Positions 17,382 to 27,502 of a stretch of 64,000 nt of DNA are shown here, piece after piece. The notes below the pieces were generated by a model. The model saw only the letters and a list, made by a program, of their open reading frames with translations. It ran no database searches and was not told the DNA's origin. This DNA is from an uncultured Roseibium sp. Lineage in GTDB: Bacteria; Pseudomonadota; Alphaproteobacteria; Rhizobiales; Stappiaceae. Every line of letters starts with the position of its first letter. The first letter of the stretch is position 1. The DNA lies in assembly GCF_947494555.1 (NCBI RefSeq), contig NZ_CANLVF010000002.1, forward strand, positions 744,001 through 808,000. Direction: 5' to 3'. The translations under genes were made by a program, and so were the position numbers.

Positions 17382-18484
17382 CAGGTGTTCCTGATGGGAT
17401 AAGCACCCTTTAGAACGGCAAGATGGTCGACCGACGCCGCGAGCACAAACACGGCAAATCCCTGGTGCACCAGTGCGATGGAAAGCGGCACCTGCCAGAT
17501 CAGGGTCAAAATCCCGATAACTGCCTGCAACAGAATGAACGCGGCGACATGAGCACCGGCCCGCCGTAGTTCGCTGCGTTTGCTGACCCTGAATGTCGAC
17601 AACATCAAGAAAAGTCCCAGCACGATCAGCAGATAGGCCGTCATACGGTGCTGGAACTGCACTGTCAGAACATTTTCAAACAGATTGAGCCAGACCGGCT
17701 GCATCATCAGCAAGCCGTCCGGGATGAATTGCCCATCCATCAACGGCCAGGTGTTGAATGTAAATCCGGCATTGAGACCTGCAACGAGGCCACCCAGAAA
17801 CATCTGCAGAAAAACAAAACACAGCAGCAACGTGCTTAGACCGGAAAGGCGCGCCTGCTCCTCAGGAACCGCATCCGCGAGTGGCGACAACCGGCGCGCT
17901 ATCCAGAAAAGGTAGGCGAAGATTATCAGCGCAAGCGTCAGATGGGTGGCCAACCGGTACTGGCTCACATCCACCCGGTCCACCAGACCGGAGGCGACCA
18001 TCCACCAACCGACAAATCCTTGCAAACCGCCGAGCGCCAACCCGAGAAGAAGGCGCGGCTTCAACCAGGGTTCGATGCGTCCTGCGGCCCAGAAGACGAC
18101 CATGGGTACAAAATAGGCGATACCGATAAACCGTCCCAGCTGCCTGTGACCCCATTCCCACCAGAAGATGAACTTGAACTCTTCAAGGCTCATGCCCTTG
18201 TTGATGAGCTGGTACTCCGGAATCTGTCGGTATTTCTCCAGTTCTTCTTCCCACTCTGCCTCACTGAGCGGCGGGATTACCCCATGGATCGGCTTCCATT
18301 CCGTAATCGAAAGGCCCGATTCGGTGAGCCGGGTTGCTCCTCCGACCACCACCATTGCAAGGATCAGTGCGCAGACGCAGTAAAGCCACCATCGGATCAT
18401 CGCCCTGCTGCGCCTGATGCGTTCCAGCTTGGCCGGCAGGATCTGCGCCTCCCCTTTTCCCGTGCCGTCTGCAAATGCGTTCAT
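17381..18484 (-). CDS. ctaA: Heme A synthase
   Basis: 367-residue inner-membrane enzyme of the COX15/CtaA family, oxidising the heme O methyl group to formyl for cytochrome aa3 oxidase. About eight membrane helices are visible. Conserved blocks are GGATRLTESGLSITEWKPIHG, WWEWGHRQLGRFIG, HLTLALIIFAYLFW and FQHRMTAYLL, carrying the heme-binding histidines. ATG 18484 gives the family start with GGGA upstream; an in-frame ATG at 18547 would add 21 residues of unlikely leader. Stands alone here, away from other cox genes. Confidence 0.95.
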   Translation of the reverse strand: MNAFADGTGKGEAQILPAKLERIRRSRAMIRWWLYCVCALILAMVVVGGATRLTESGLSITEWKPIHGVIPPLSEAEWEEELEKYRQIPEYQLINKGMSLEEFKFIFWWEWGHRQLGRFIGIAYFVPMVVFWAAGRIEPWLKPRLLLGLALGGLQGFVGWWMVASGLVDRVDVSQYRLATHLTLALIIFAYLFWIARRLSPLADAVPEEQARLSGLSTLLLCFVFLQMFLGGLVAGLNAGFTFNTWPLMDGQFIPDGLLMMQPVWLNLFENVLTVQFQHRMTAYLLIVLGLFLMLSTFRVSKRSELRRAGAHVAAFILLQAVIGILTLIWQVPLSIALVHQGFAVFVLAASVDHLAVLKGAYPIRNT

Positions 18485-18624
18485 GAAGCAGTCCCGATTA
18501 TTCCCCTGGGCCGAATTGACCTTTGGTGTGCGGAGATATAGTTGCATGGCCGGGACGGCAAGCGGTCTGAGACATTTTGCCGTCTTTCAGCACAGGTCCC
18601 AACAGGTTCAACGGATACCCAAAG

Positions 18625-18840
18625 ATGGTTCCTTCTTTTCGCAAGTTCGTCGGTATGGTCGTTCTTGTCATTTTTGTCGTGGTCTACGCCTTCGTCGCAA
18701 TGGTGATCGGCGATATTACACTACAGGAAGCATCCAATCTGGCGCGTTTCGCCTATTTTGCAGTGGCCGGCCTTCTTTGGGTCATCCCGGCAGGCGCAAT
18801 CATCTGGTGGATGGAAAGAAGCGGGAAAAACCGGACCTGA
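18625..18840 (+). CDS. DUF2842 small membrane protein
   Basis: 71 residues with two hydrophobic helices (FVGMVVLVIFVVVYAFVAMV and FAYFAVAGLLWVIPAGAII) and a basic tail, matching the alphaproteobacterial DUF2842 family of unknown function. ATG 18625 (MVPSFRKF) is preferred over ATG 18577. Its last 41 bases overlap the 3' end of the convergent deacetylase gene. Confidence 0.8.
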   Translation: MVPSFRKFVGMVVLVIFVVVYAFVAMVIGDITLQEASNLARFAYFAVAGLLWVIPAGAIIWWMERSGKNRT

Positions 18841-19900
18841 CGCCAAAACCGGATGCTGCCCACCGGGCGGCGCGGTAGAGAGCGAAAGGAGCGCCTGTCA
18901 AATACTGATCGACAATCGCCGGATCCTGAAACCGGCCGTTGAGCGACACACGCGGCAGCATCATCGGGTCGCGCGCATTCACAGACTGCAACACCCCTGG
19001 CAAAGTCGTCACTGAAGACGAAAAACCAATGTCCCGCAGGATGTCCGCATCGCGTAAGCTGACGGCATGCGACTTGCCATAGGGATAGGCGAAGTGTTTG
19101 GGGCGGCGGCCAAGTTCCCTTTCCAATATTTTCATGCCTTTGGTAACGTCCGCGCGCGCCGATGAACTGTCGAGCCGCGCCAGCGCGAAATGATCGTGGG
19201 TGTGCGCGCCGATCGTGACCAGCGGATCAGACGCAAGCTCCCGGACCTCGTCCCAGCTCATCATCTGCTGATCCGCTAGCAAGGTCAGGCCAAGGCCGTA
19301 TTTTTCGGACAAGGCTCTGATGATCTTGCGCTGATCCAACTCACCGATCTCCAGCGTCAGGTAATCGACGATCCTTTCAAAACACGCGTTTTTTTCCTCA
19401 GTGCTGCCGCAGGGAATGCCGTTTTCCTCGCCCGCCCGGGTGAAGACCACGGTGTCGTTTTCCGCAACGATCCGCTCAAGCGCAAGCCACCAGAGTTCGC
19501 TCGTCCGCTCTACAAGGCCTGTAGCTACGAAGACGGTGAATGGCGCCTGCAATTCCTTCAAGATCGGGTAGGCAACCTCAAGATTGTCCCGATACCCGTC
19601 ATCGAACGTCAGAACGGCATACCGGTGATGCCCGTAGCCTGACTTCAGCAGGTCGACAGCTTCGTCGAGAGATATGATCTCGTAGCCGTTGGCACGGATG
19701 CGCTCGACGGCAAGACGCAGAAACTCGGGCGTGATCTCCAGATGAGCGTTCGGTTGAAAGGCGTCCGTTCGCGGTTCGCGCACGTGGTGCATCATGAACA
19801 CCGCACCGCATCCCTGGGTCAGTGGTGCCAGCATGCGGCCGATCCCGGTGCCCTTCAGGACCCTGAATGCGCGTGAGACTGCTTTTTGACGTATGCCCAT
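18800..19900 (-). CDS. Polysaccharide deacetylase (HfsH/PgaB-type NodB domain)
   Basis: 366-residue carbohydrate-esterase-4 protein, expected to remove N-acetyl groups from a polysaccharide. The NodB motif 1 is LTFDDGYRDN with the catalytic-base Asp; motif 2 H-x3-H is HTHDH; AYPYG follows later. No clear signal peptide, though the N-terminus is basic, so it may act in the cytoplasm or at the membrane. Divergent from the N-acyltransferase gene at 20.0 kb; the two recall the HfsH/HfsK pair of Caulobacter holdfast loci. Its 3' end overlaps the DUF2842 gene by 41 bases. Confidence 0.9.
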   Translation of the reverse strand: MGIRQKAVSRAFRVLKGTGIGRMLAPLTQGCGAVFMMHHVREPRTDAFQPNAHLEITPEFLRLAVERIRANGYEIISLDEAVDLLKSGYGHHRYAVLTFDDGYRDNLEVAYPILKELQAPFTVFVATGLVERTSELWWLALERIVAENDTVVFTRAGEENGIPCGSTEEKNACFERIVDYLTLEIGELDQRKIIRALSEKYGLGLTLLADQQMMSWDEVRELASDPLVTIGAHTHDHFALARLDSSSARADVTKGMKILERELGRRPKHFAYPYGKSHAVSLRDADILRDIGFSSSVTTLPGVLQSVNARDPMMLPRVSLNGRFQDPAIVDQYLTGAPFALYRAARWAASGFGVRSGFSRFFPSTR

Positions 19901-20043
19901 GTGGCCTTAATGCCTACTCATCAATTGTGCACCAGTAAGGCACGTATTCTTTAACAATTGTTGCTAAGTCTATCGCGACGTCAGCTTGCCAGCCAGCGCC
20001 ACGCCGAGCTTTCGCCGATGTTCCTTTAAAATGGATTACCCCG

Positions 20044-21252
20044 ATGTCACCGATTGCCGCGACCGTCTTGGAGACACACACACACGAAGAGACGGTGTGG
20101 GAAGAGACGTCGCTCGAAGTCTCGGTGTTTTCGGACTTTCGCGACATTGAGGAAGACTGGCGCCGGCTCAATGCTGCCGGATACGGCAACCCCTATCAGT
20201 CGCCTGGATGGCTGAGAGCGTGGAGCGAAACCGTCGGGCGTGGCAAGTCCATAGAACCCGTTATCGCCGCCGGAAGGTTGAACGGAAAATCGGTACTCAT
20301 TCTACCGCTTGCGGTTCAGCGCCAGGCGGGCGCAGCGACTGTTTCCTTTCTGGGGCACCAGAACGGCAATCAGAACACGGGTATCTGGGACCCCGGTTTC
20401 TACGCAAACGTCACCAAAGAGCAAATCCGCGATTTCCTGGTGCAGATTTGCCGAACGCTTCGCGCCGATCTCCTGATTTTGCAAAATGTCCCCGAGAGCT
20501 GGCAAGGCCGCCCGCACCCTCTGGTCCTCGACGAGGCGGAAACAAGTCCGAGCCCGATTTTTGTACGTGAACTGCCATCCGACTTCGAAGCCCTTTTTAA
20601 AGAGACCCACAGCAAGTCGTCGCGCAAAAACCTGTCACGGAAACAGCGGCATCTGCAGTCCATCGACGGTTACGCCGTTGTCAAAGCGGAAACGGAGCAG
20701 GACATCCGGCGCGGCTTCGATGCTTTTTTGGAACAGCGTGCGACGCGCGCGCAGGAGGCTGGAATTCCGAACGTTTTTTCAACGCCTGTTGCCGCGCTAT
20801 TCCTGGAGAAACTGATCGGGCTCGGTGAAGACGCCGAAGCCGAACGCATTCTGGATCTCTGGTTTCTGGAAGCTGGCGGACAGATCCGGTCGACGTATCT
20901 GTGCGCGCGCCATCACGAAACAATTTTCGCCTACAGCAACAGTGTCGCGCATGACGAATTGCTCCCGAACAGCCCTGGCCTTGTTCTGATCAAGGAGATC
21001 ATCGAACGGGCCTGTGCGGCCCCGGATACCAGCGTGCTGGATCTCGGTCTCGGCGAAGAACGCTATAAAACCTCATGGGCGGAACCGGTTGTTCTAAAGG
21101 ACAGCCTTGTTGCCGCGTCTTTCATGGGAAGATGCCAGAAAAACATTGCGGTACTTAGCCTCAACGCCAAGTCGGCAATCCGCAATTCCAATGTCCTGTG
21201 GCCGCTCGTCCGCCGCATGCGCAATTGGACATCAGGGCTCGCAAGCCGCTGA
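20044..21252 (+). CDS. GNAT/FemAB-like N-acyltransferase of polysaccharide locus (CelD/BcsL type)
   Basis: 402 residues. The opening W-x2-LN-x8-PYQSPGWLRAW and the central FKETHSKSSRKNLSRKQRHL belong to the Acetyltransf_6 (CelD/BcsL) family, with a two-domain GNAT layout; the C-terminal block GGQIRSTYLCARHHETIFAY and LDLGLGEERYKTSW is typical. It should add an acyl group to a sugar or lipid-linked intermediate. In Caulobacter, HfsK of this class modifies holdfast. Placed between the deacetylase and Wzz genes. No strong ribosome-binding site at ATG 20044, so the start is moderately certain. Confidence 0.85.
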   Translation: MSPIAATVLETHTHEETVWEETSLEVSVFSDFRDIEEDWRRLNAAGYGNPYQSPGWLRAWSETVGRGKSIEPVIAAGRLNGKSVLILPLAVQRQAGAATVSFLGHQNGNQNTGIWDPGFYANVTKEQIRDFLVQICRTLRADLLILQNVPESWQGRPHPLVLDEAETSPSPIFVRELPSDFEALFKETHSKSSRKNLSRKQRHLQSIDGYAVVKAETEQDIRRGFDAFLEQRATRAQEAGIPNVFSTPVAALFLEKLIGLGEDAEAERILDLWFLEAGGQIRSTYLCARHHETIFAYSNSVAHDELLPNSPGLVLIKEIIERACAAPDTSVLDLGLGEERYKTSWAEPVVLKDSLVAASFMGRCQKNIAVLSLNAKSAIRNSNVLWPLVRRMRNWTSGLASR

Positions 21253-21349
21253 TACCGCGCCTTCATTTCCGTACCTTCAAAGGTCCGTGCCGGTACTTTG
21301 TTTCGGCAGAGCAGCGAAAGTGATCAGGATCTGAAGAGACAACACCCGC

Positions 21350-23809
21350 TTATGCGGCGTGGCCGTCTCCGTTGCGGCGCGGATCGGGGCTCATATCCCC
21401 TGCGATCAACACTTCCACGCGCGCACCGGTGTTGTGGGCCAACAGGTTGGCTGCGCTTTGGAGTTCGTGACTGTGATCGGGCGCGCTTGCGGCGATGAAC
21501 ACTCTGTCGGCAAAACTCAACATGCGGGCGCTGGCAAGCGAACCGTCGATCGCGCCCAGATCCACCACAACGGCTTCGTAAGTCGAGCGGATGGCGTCCA
21601 GGGCGAGCTTGAAACGGTCCGAATTGACCATGTCGTCAGTGATCGTATACCGGCCCGCCTCGATAATATGCGCCTTTGACACCGCATCGCGGTAAACCAC
21701 CTTGGCAAACGGCATGCGTCCTGACACGACGTCGGAAAACCCTTCTGCGCCTCGTTCATTCGCCTGATCGGGAAAGACTTCAACGACCAGCGAGGATTTG
21801 CCGCTCTTGGATGCCTTGCGTGCAAGTTCAAAAGCCAATTCATGCGACAACGCTTCGTCGTCGACACTCAGGACAACGATGCGCCCGTTCACGTCAATAT
21901 CCTTGGAGAAGGTCGCCTTCTGACTTTTCTTCCACGGAACGCGTGGTACTTTCTCACTTAAAGGCTGCGGTTCCGATGCGGGCTTGGTTGCCCGCTCCTC
22001 TTCTCGTGCGGACGCCGGGACATCTTCGTTCCCGCGCAGGCTGCCAAGCCAATCCGGCGCGACATCCTTGTCATAGTTCCTGTAGACATCATCCAACGAC
22101 CGGCGCCTGGTTTCCTTTGACGGCGCTGATCCGTCTTCCTCATCATCAATCTCAGGCAGCGAACGTACGTCGGGTTCGCGAGCTTCTTCGGGATGCGGGT
22201 GCCTTGCCGGGTCTTTCAGGTCGGTGCCGAATGCATAGTTAGCAGATGCCACGCCGTAGCCCTGATGCCAGCCAAGTGGCTCCCTGGGGCTCAAGCTGCC
22301 GGCTGAAACGGGGGCGCTTTGTTGGAAATCCGGATTGGAAACCGGCGGGTCTTCACTGCGCCGGCTGCGCATCCCGGAAGCCTGAGGAGCTCTTGCCGAA
22401 CCCGCATTGTAGAGCGCTTCGCCGGACAGAAACGCCTTCATGATGACGAAGGCACATCCCAAAATGAATGTCACGAGAGCCGCGATGATCGTGCTTGGTA
22501 TGATCTTGGGCGCATATGGTTCCACGGGCACGCTTGCTCTGGAAATAATGCGGGCGTCTGCCGGAAGAACCTGCGCGCGAAGGCGCGAATCGGCTTCCTG
22601 AAAACTGAGCATGAGCTGGTCGAGCTGTGCGGCCTTCGCATTGGCCTCGCGCTCAAGTTCATTCAGACGCGCCTGGTCAGCATTGGATCTGGCCGCAGCA
22701 ACCTTCAACTCTTCAAGACGGGCCTCCAGCGCAAGAGCCTGCTGATTGGCAACTTTTGCGTCGCTCTCGAGCCCCTGGAGGATCTTGCCGGCTTCCGACC
22801 GGATCTGCCGGTTGTAATCGTTCAGCTGAGACTGCAGCGATCTCAATTGCGGATGGTTCGGCAACAAGGTGATCGACAGTTCGGCAATATTCGACTGAAT
22901 TTCGACCTGACGTTCCCGCAGTCTTTGTATCAGCGTAGAATTGAGAACATCGCTCGCCGTTTCCAATGAACCACCGGAATTGAGCAGTTCGCGCAAGAGG
23001 TCCGCCTTGGCCTGTGCCTCCGCTTTGGACGCCTGCGCCGCCGAGTAATCGCTGCTCGTCTCTGCAAGCTGTTGCTGGTTCAAGGGGATGTTGTCAGCGC
23101 CGATCAGAAGGTCCGCGCGCGCGCGGAAATCAGCAACGGCTTGTCGCGCCGCCTGCACTTCCTTGCGCAATTCCACAATTTGCGGCTCAAGTGCTGCGGA
23201 CGCCAGTTCGGTGGTCTGCCTCTTGGCGCTCGATTGAAGTGCAAGATATTCATCGACAATTGTGTTGGCGACCTTGGCAGCCAGAACAGGATTTTGCGCG
23301 GAATAATCAACTGCGATCACCCTCGAGCCTTCAAGGCGATAGATATCCAGGTTCTCATAGAAATGCTTGAGGACCCGCTCTTCCTCGCTATTGCCGGCCG
23401 TGTCGCTTCTCAAACCGACATATGCGAGCAGATCTCCGATCAGAGAGCCATCACCTTTGGCATCGAATTCGGGAATGGCCGCAAGATTGAGTTTGTTTGA
23501 AACACGGCGCGCCAGATCCGCGGACATGAGCAGCTGCACCTGACTGGCGACGCCCTCAGCATCCAGAAGCGCCCTTTCCTCTTCGATGCCGCGCGAACCA
23601 CCCGGAAACTTGTTGTCTGTGCTTTCGATCAGGACCCGGGCTTCACCCATATATTTTGGGGCAACAAACTGGAGACCCAGAAATACGGCCGCAGCGACAA
23701 TCAGCGTGAGCGGCAACAACCAGCCAAGCGAACGTCCAATGGCACGGAACAGACCTCCAAGGTCCAGCGCCATGTCGTCATCGGGATAGGTCTGCCGCTC
23801 AGCGTTCAT
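21350..23809 (-). CDS. Wzz/GumC chain-length protein with degenerate tyrosine-kinase domain
   Basis: 819-residue polysaccharide co-polymerase. A first membrane helix (LGWLLPLTLIVAAAVFLGLQFV) follows a short N-terminus; a periplasmic Wzz domain and long coiled coils with a GNVR-like region come next, then a second helix near residues 440-465. A charged, disordered linker leads to a C-terminal P-loop-type fold from residue 640. The Walker A site there is missing (VVLSVDDEALSHELAFELA where GxxxGEGKS is expected), the Walker B-like VVVDLGAID lacks the second acid, and there is no tyrosine-rich tail. It is probably a scaffold rather than a kinase. Divergent from wza. Confidence 0.9.
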   Translation of the reverse strand: MNAERQTYPDDDMALDLGGLFRAIGRSLGWLLPLTLIVAAAVFLGLQFVAPKYMGEARVLIESTDNKFPGGSRGIEEERALLDAEGVASQVQLLMSADLARRVSNKLNLAAIPEFDAKGDGSLIGDLLAYVGLRSDTAGNSEEERVLKHFYENLDIYRLEGSRVIAVDYSAQNPVLAAKVANTIVDEYLALQSSAKRQTTELASAALEPQIVELRKEVQAARQAVADFRARADLLIGADNIPLNQQQLAETSSDYSAAQASKAEAQAKADLLRELLNSGGSLETASDVLNSTLIQRLRERQVEIQSNIAELSITLLPNHPQLRSLQSQLNDYNRQIRSEAGKILQGLESDAKVANQQALALEARLEELKVAAARSNADQARLNELEREANAKAAQLDQLMLSFQEADSRLRAQVLPADARIISRASVPVEPYAPKIIPSTIIAALVTFILGCAFVIMKAFLSGEALYNAGSARAPQASGMRSRRSEDPPVSNPDFQQSAPVSAGSLSPREPLGWHQGYGVASANYAFGTDLKDPARHPHPEEAREPDVRSLPEIDDEEDGSAPSKETRRRSLDDVYRNYDKDVAPDWLGSLRGNEDVPASAREEERATKPASEPQPLSEKVPRVPWKKSQKATFSKDIDVNGRIVVLSVDDEALSHELAFELARKASKSGKSSLVVEVFPDQANERGAEGFSDVVSGRMPFAKVVYRDAVSKAHIIEAGRYTITDDMVNSDRFKLALDAIRSTYEAVVVDLGAIDGSLASARMLSFADRVFIAASAPDHSHELQSAANLLAHNTGARVEVLIAGDMSPDPRRNGDGHAA

Positions 23810-24005
23810 TGCGTTTTGTCTCCACGTTCCGGCAAACTATGTCGAATTAGGGTAAGCGATCGGTTAAGCAATTGACAATTCCATGTTTGTCACCGTTAAT
23901 ATTTGCCTTTGGAGCCGCTACGTTCCTTTTCCGGTCTGAAAACGCTCTTCACCCTCAATTAACCATAACACGCGATGCTGTTACGGAATTGTAGGAGAGT
24001 CGTTG

Positions 24006-24563
24006 ATGCGAACGAAAGCGCTTCTGGTCCTGGGTCTTTGCCTGGGCCTTGCTGCTTGCAGCGGGTACAGACAGCCACCGACCGCGTTTCATGAAACGCT
24101 GACCCAGCCTTATCGCTTGGATTCAAGTGACCGGCTGCGCATTATCGTGTTCGGTCAGGAAGACCTCTCAAACACCTATGTCGTTGATCAGGCAGGGTAT
24201 ATCTCCTTTCCTCTCGTTGGTAGCGTGGCCGCCCGGGGGCAAACGCAACAGGGTCTCGCCTCGGAGATTGGCGCCAAATTGCGGCAAGGATATATCCGCA
24301 ATCCCGATGTCTCGGTCGAAGTGGACACTTACAGACCCATCTTCATCATGGGTGAAGTGCAAGATGCAGGCCAGTATAACTACGTTGCGGGCATGACGGT
24401 TCAAAATGCCATTGCCACGGCCGGTGGCTTCAGCACCCGGGCCCAGCAGACCAATGTCGACATCACCCGTCAGATTAATGGTGAAATTCTAAACGGGCGT
24501 GTTCCCATTTCGGACCCTGTTCGCCCAGGCGACACGATTTACGTTCGGGAACGCTACTTCTAA
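24006..24563 (+). CDS. Wza/GumB-type polysaccharide export lipoprotein
   Basis: 185 residues. Lipoprotein signal with lipobox LAAC (Cys18 or so), then the Poly_export domain (YRLDSSDRLRIIVFGQEDLS, FPLVGSVAARG) and an SLBB domain (IFIMGEVQDAGQYNYVAGMTV, TAGGFSTRA) ending RPGDTIYVRERYF. Short, as in GumB/HfsD-type proteins without the C-terminal transmembrane helix of E. coli Wza. ATG 24006 has AGGAG upstream. First gene of the wza-GT4-PGT-wzy run. Confidence 0.93.
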   Translation: MRTKALLVLGLCLGLAACSGYRQPPTAFHETLTQPYRLDSSDRLRIIVFGQEDLSNTYVVDQAGYISFPLVGSVAARGQTQQGLASEIGAKLRQGYIRNPDVSVEVDTYRPIFIMGEVQDAGQYNYVAGMTVQNAIATAGGFSTRAQQTNVDITRQINGEILNGRVPISDPVRPGDTIYVRERYF

Positions 24564-24668
24564 ACCTCCGTAAATTAACTGGGGACTCATCTCCCTTTGC
24601 TAGTGTGCAGCCTTAGTGCTCCACGGGTTCAAAAAGAAACCCGGGGGTAAAAACAGGGAAACTGCACC

Positions 24669-25898
24669 ATGACAACGACCCCAATGCGGATCGTGCATTG
24701 TGTCCGGTCGCCTATTGGCGGAATATTTCGTCATATCCGCGATCTTGCGACTGCTCAGACGGAAGCAGGACATGATGTCGGCGTGATCTGCGACAGCAGT
24801 ACGGGCAGCACATTCGACAACAGGTTAGTGGAAGAGCTCAAATCCACTCTTTCTCTCGGCCTGGAACGCTTTCCAATGCAGCGTCAGCTGACTTTTCAGG
24901 ATCTGTCCGCGACGCATGCCCTCTATAGACATGTAAGGGACCTGCGCCCCGATATCTTGCACGGGCATGGTGCAAAGGGTGGTGCGTACGCACGCCTTAT
25001 CGGATCCGTATTAAGGTTGCGCGGCAACAGGACTGCACGCGTCTACTGCCCTCACGGCGGCAGCCTGCATTACGATCCCAATCGGTTCGAGGGGCGTGTC
25101 TACCACACGCTTGAACGTATCCTCGGCCGTCTGACCGACGGCATCGTCTTTGTTTCCGACTACGAAGCTGCCGCCTATGAGAGCAAGGTCGGCCGCCCGA
25201 GAGCGAAGACGCGTATGGTCTATAATGGATTGACCCCGAGCGAGTTCAAACCGGTCGAGGTCGGTCCGGATGCCGGCGATTTCCTTTACATCGGCATGCT
25301 CCGCGACCTGAAGGGCACGGATCTGTTCATCGAGGCGCTCTACAACATCCGCCTCAAGACTGGCACGGCTCCGAGCGCGCATATCGTGGGTGAAGGCCCG
25401 GACGAGGAAAAGTACCGCCGCATGGTCGGCATGCTCGGTTTGGACAAAGCCGTCACATTTCATGGCGCCCTGCCAGCACCCGAGGCTTTCCATCTTGGCA
25501 AAACCATTGTCGTGCCGTCCCGCGCCGAGGCAATGCCCTACATCGTTCTGGAAACCGTCGCGGCTCAACGTCCGCTGATCGCGACGCGCGTCGGCGGCAT
25601 CCCGGAGATATTCGGCCGATATGCCGACCGCCTGATCGAACCGGGAAACATCGGCAAGCTGACCGTTGCGATGGAAAATGCCCTGGTGGACCCGGCACAA
25701 ATGACCGCCGATGCCAGGGAATTGGGCAGTTGCCTGGCCGAGACTTTCTCCGTCGAACTCATGAGCGATCGCATCACGACACTCTATCAGGAGCTGAAGG
25801 GCCTCAAAACGGCGGAAACATCCCCTGCGGGGGCAACTGCTGCTGCCGGGGGACTTTCACGAAACCAGTCCGTATACGCCAGATCGAGCAACCGATAA
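24669..25898 (+). CDS. Glycosyltransferase family 4
   Basis: 409-residue GT-B enzyme. The N-terminal donor-side loop is SPIGGIFRHIRDLA; the C-terminal domain shows GMLRDLKGTDLFIEAL, IVGEGPDEEKYR and the E-x7-E region VVPSRAEAMPYIVLE. It adds a sugar, identity unknown, to the growing lipid-linked repeat. Its stop TAA overlaps the next start (TAATG), so it is coupled to the glycosylphosphotransferase gene. Confidence 0.92.
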   Translation: MTTTPMRIVHCVRSPIGGIFRHIRDLATAQTEAGHDVGVICDSSTGSTFDNRLVEELKSTLSLGLERFPMQRQLTFQDLSATHALYRHVRDLRPDILHGHGAKGGAYARLIGSVLRLRGNRTARVYCPHGGSLHYDPNRFEGRVYHTLERILGRLTDGIVFVSDYEAAAYESKVGRPRAKTRMVYNGLTPSEFKPVEVGPDAGDFLYIGMLRDLKGTDLFIEALYNIRLKTGTAPSAHIVGEGPDEEKYRRMVGMLGLDKAVTFHGALPAPEAFHLGKTIVVPSRAEAMPYIVLETVAAQRPLIATRVGGIPEIFGRYADRLIEPGNIGKLTVAMENALVDPAQMTADARELGSCLAETFSVELMSDRITTLYQELKGLKTAETSPAGATAAAGGLSRNQSVYARSSNR

Positions 25899-27502
25899 TG
25901 AGCAACGCCGCTTTCAAACCCACCGAGATTGTCGGCCCCGCTCCGGAAGGCAAAACAGGCGTGGACCTGCGACACAACATGGAAAAACATTTCCGGCACA
26001 GCGTTCACGACGCTATCGGTCCGCAGAATTTCCATACATTGTCGCAGGCCGGCAACGGTCTTTCCGCCGGCGCGGTACAGATTGCACAAAGTCTTGGCGG
26101 AAAGGGCGTTTCCGTCCCCGTCCTGACAGGTTTGGTGCGTTTGACCGATATTCTGCTGATCGTCATCGCAGCAGTGGCCGCGCTGGTTGGAGGCGCAGAC
26201 AGCGTTGCGAGCTGGGCGCATGTTCTGGTCACAGGTGCCGCCATACTGTTCACCCTCGCCTTTTTTCAGGCCGCAGACGTTTATCAGGTCGCGGTCATGC
26301 GTCAGGGCTTGTCGCAATTGGGGCGCGTGGCGGCCGGCTGGACGCTCGTCTTCGCCATGCTTGCGCTCTTGCGCTCAACGACCGGGATCGGATCGGGTTT
26401 GTCGGATACCTGGATCGGCGCATGGTTCGCGCTTGGACTTGCCGGATTTTGCCTGTCCCGCTTTACCGTGTATTCCCTCGTCAGGCACTGGATGAACAGC
26501 GGACGCCTGGAGCGCCGTGCCATCATTGTCGGAGGGGGAACAGCGGCAGCAGAGCTGATCCACGAGCTGGAAGCGCAACCCGACAACGACATCCGCATCT
26601 GCGGCATTTTCGATGACCGGAACAACGACCGCTCGCCGCCCGTTGTGGCGGGTTACCCGAAGCTTGGGAACATCAGTGATCTGGTGGAATTTGCCCGGCT
26701 TGCCCGTATCGACATGCTGATCGTCTGCATTCCTCTGCGCGCCGAGCAAAGGGTGCTTGAACTCTTGAAGAAACTCTGGATCCTGCCGGTCGACATCCGC
26801 CTTTCCGCTCACACCGACAAGGTCAGGTTCCGCAACCGCGGCGCATCGTTCATTGGAACTGTCCCGTTTGTCGACGTCGTTGAAAAGCCGATTGCAAACT
26901 GGGACATGGTCGGCAAGCGCATCTTCGACCTGCTGTTTGCCTCACTTGCGATCGTGACCCTTTTCCCGGTGATGATTGCGGCAGCGATCGCCATCAAACT
27001 CAACAGCAAGGGGCCGGTTCTTTTCCGCCAGAAGCGCTACGGCTTCAATAACGAGATTATCGATGTCCTGAAATTCCGGTCCATGTATACCGAAATGGCG
27101 GATCCGGACGCAAAGCAGGTCGTGACGAAGGGCGACCCGCGTGTAACCCGGGTCGGGCGCTTTATCCGCAAGACATCCATCGACGAACTGCCGCAGCTCT
27201 TCAACGTGCTGGCCGGCAGCCTGTCGCTGGTCGGTCCCCGGCCGCATGCCGTCAACGCCCACACGGACAACACGACCTGGGATGACGTCGTTGACGGATA
27301 CTTCGCTCGGCACAAGGTCAAGCCGGGCGTAACCGGCTGGGCGCAGATCAACGGTTGGCGCGGTGAAGTGGACACGCAGGAAAAGATCCAGAAGCGCGTT
27401 GAGTGCGATGTCTACTACATTGAAAACTGGTCGATCCTGTTTGACCTGAAAATCCTGCTCCTGACACCGTTTCGCCTGCTCAATACGGAGAACGCCTATT
27501 GA
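25898..27502 (+). CDS. Polyprenyl-phosphate glycosylphosphotransferase (WcaJ/HfsE type)
   Basis: 534-residue inner-membrane enzyme starting repeat-unit assembly by moving a sugar-1-phosphate to undecaprenyl phosphate. Four hydrophobic helices near residues 75-190, a CoA-binding-like domain ([17 protein letters not shown]), a fifth membrane segment and the catalytic C-terminus: [60 protein letters not shown]. This is the UndP-glucose phosphotransferase build. ATG 25898 overlaps the GT4 stop; the stop overlaps the next start. Confidence 0.95.
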   Translation: MSNAAFKPTEIVGPAPEGKTGVDLRHNMEKHFRHSVHDAIGPQNFHTLSQAGNGLSAGAVQIAQSLGGKGVSVPVLTGLVRLTDILLIVIAAVAALVGGADSVASWAHVLVTGAAILFTLAFFQAADVYQVAVMRQGLSQLGRVAAGWTLVFAMLALLRSTTGIGSGLSDTWIGAWFALGLAGFCLSRFTVYSLVRHWMNSGRLERRAIIVGGGTAAAELIHELEAQPDNDIRICGIFDDRNNDRSPPVVAGYPKLGNISDLVEFARLARIDMLIVCIPLRAEQRVLELLKKLWILPVDIRLSAHTDKVRFRNRGASFIGTVPFVDVVEKPIANWDMVGKRIFDLLFASLAIVTLFPVMIAAAIAIKLNSKGPVLFRQKRYGFNNEIIDVLKFRSMYTEMADPDAKQVVTKGDPRVTRVGRFIRKTSIDELPQLFNVLAGSLSLVGPRPHAVNAHTDNTTWDDVVDGYFARHKVKPGVTGWAQINGWRGEVDTQEKIQKRVECDVYYIENWSILFDLKILLLTPFRLLNTENAY

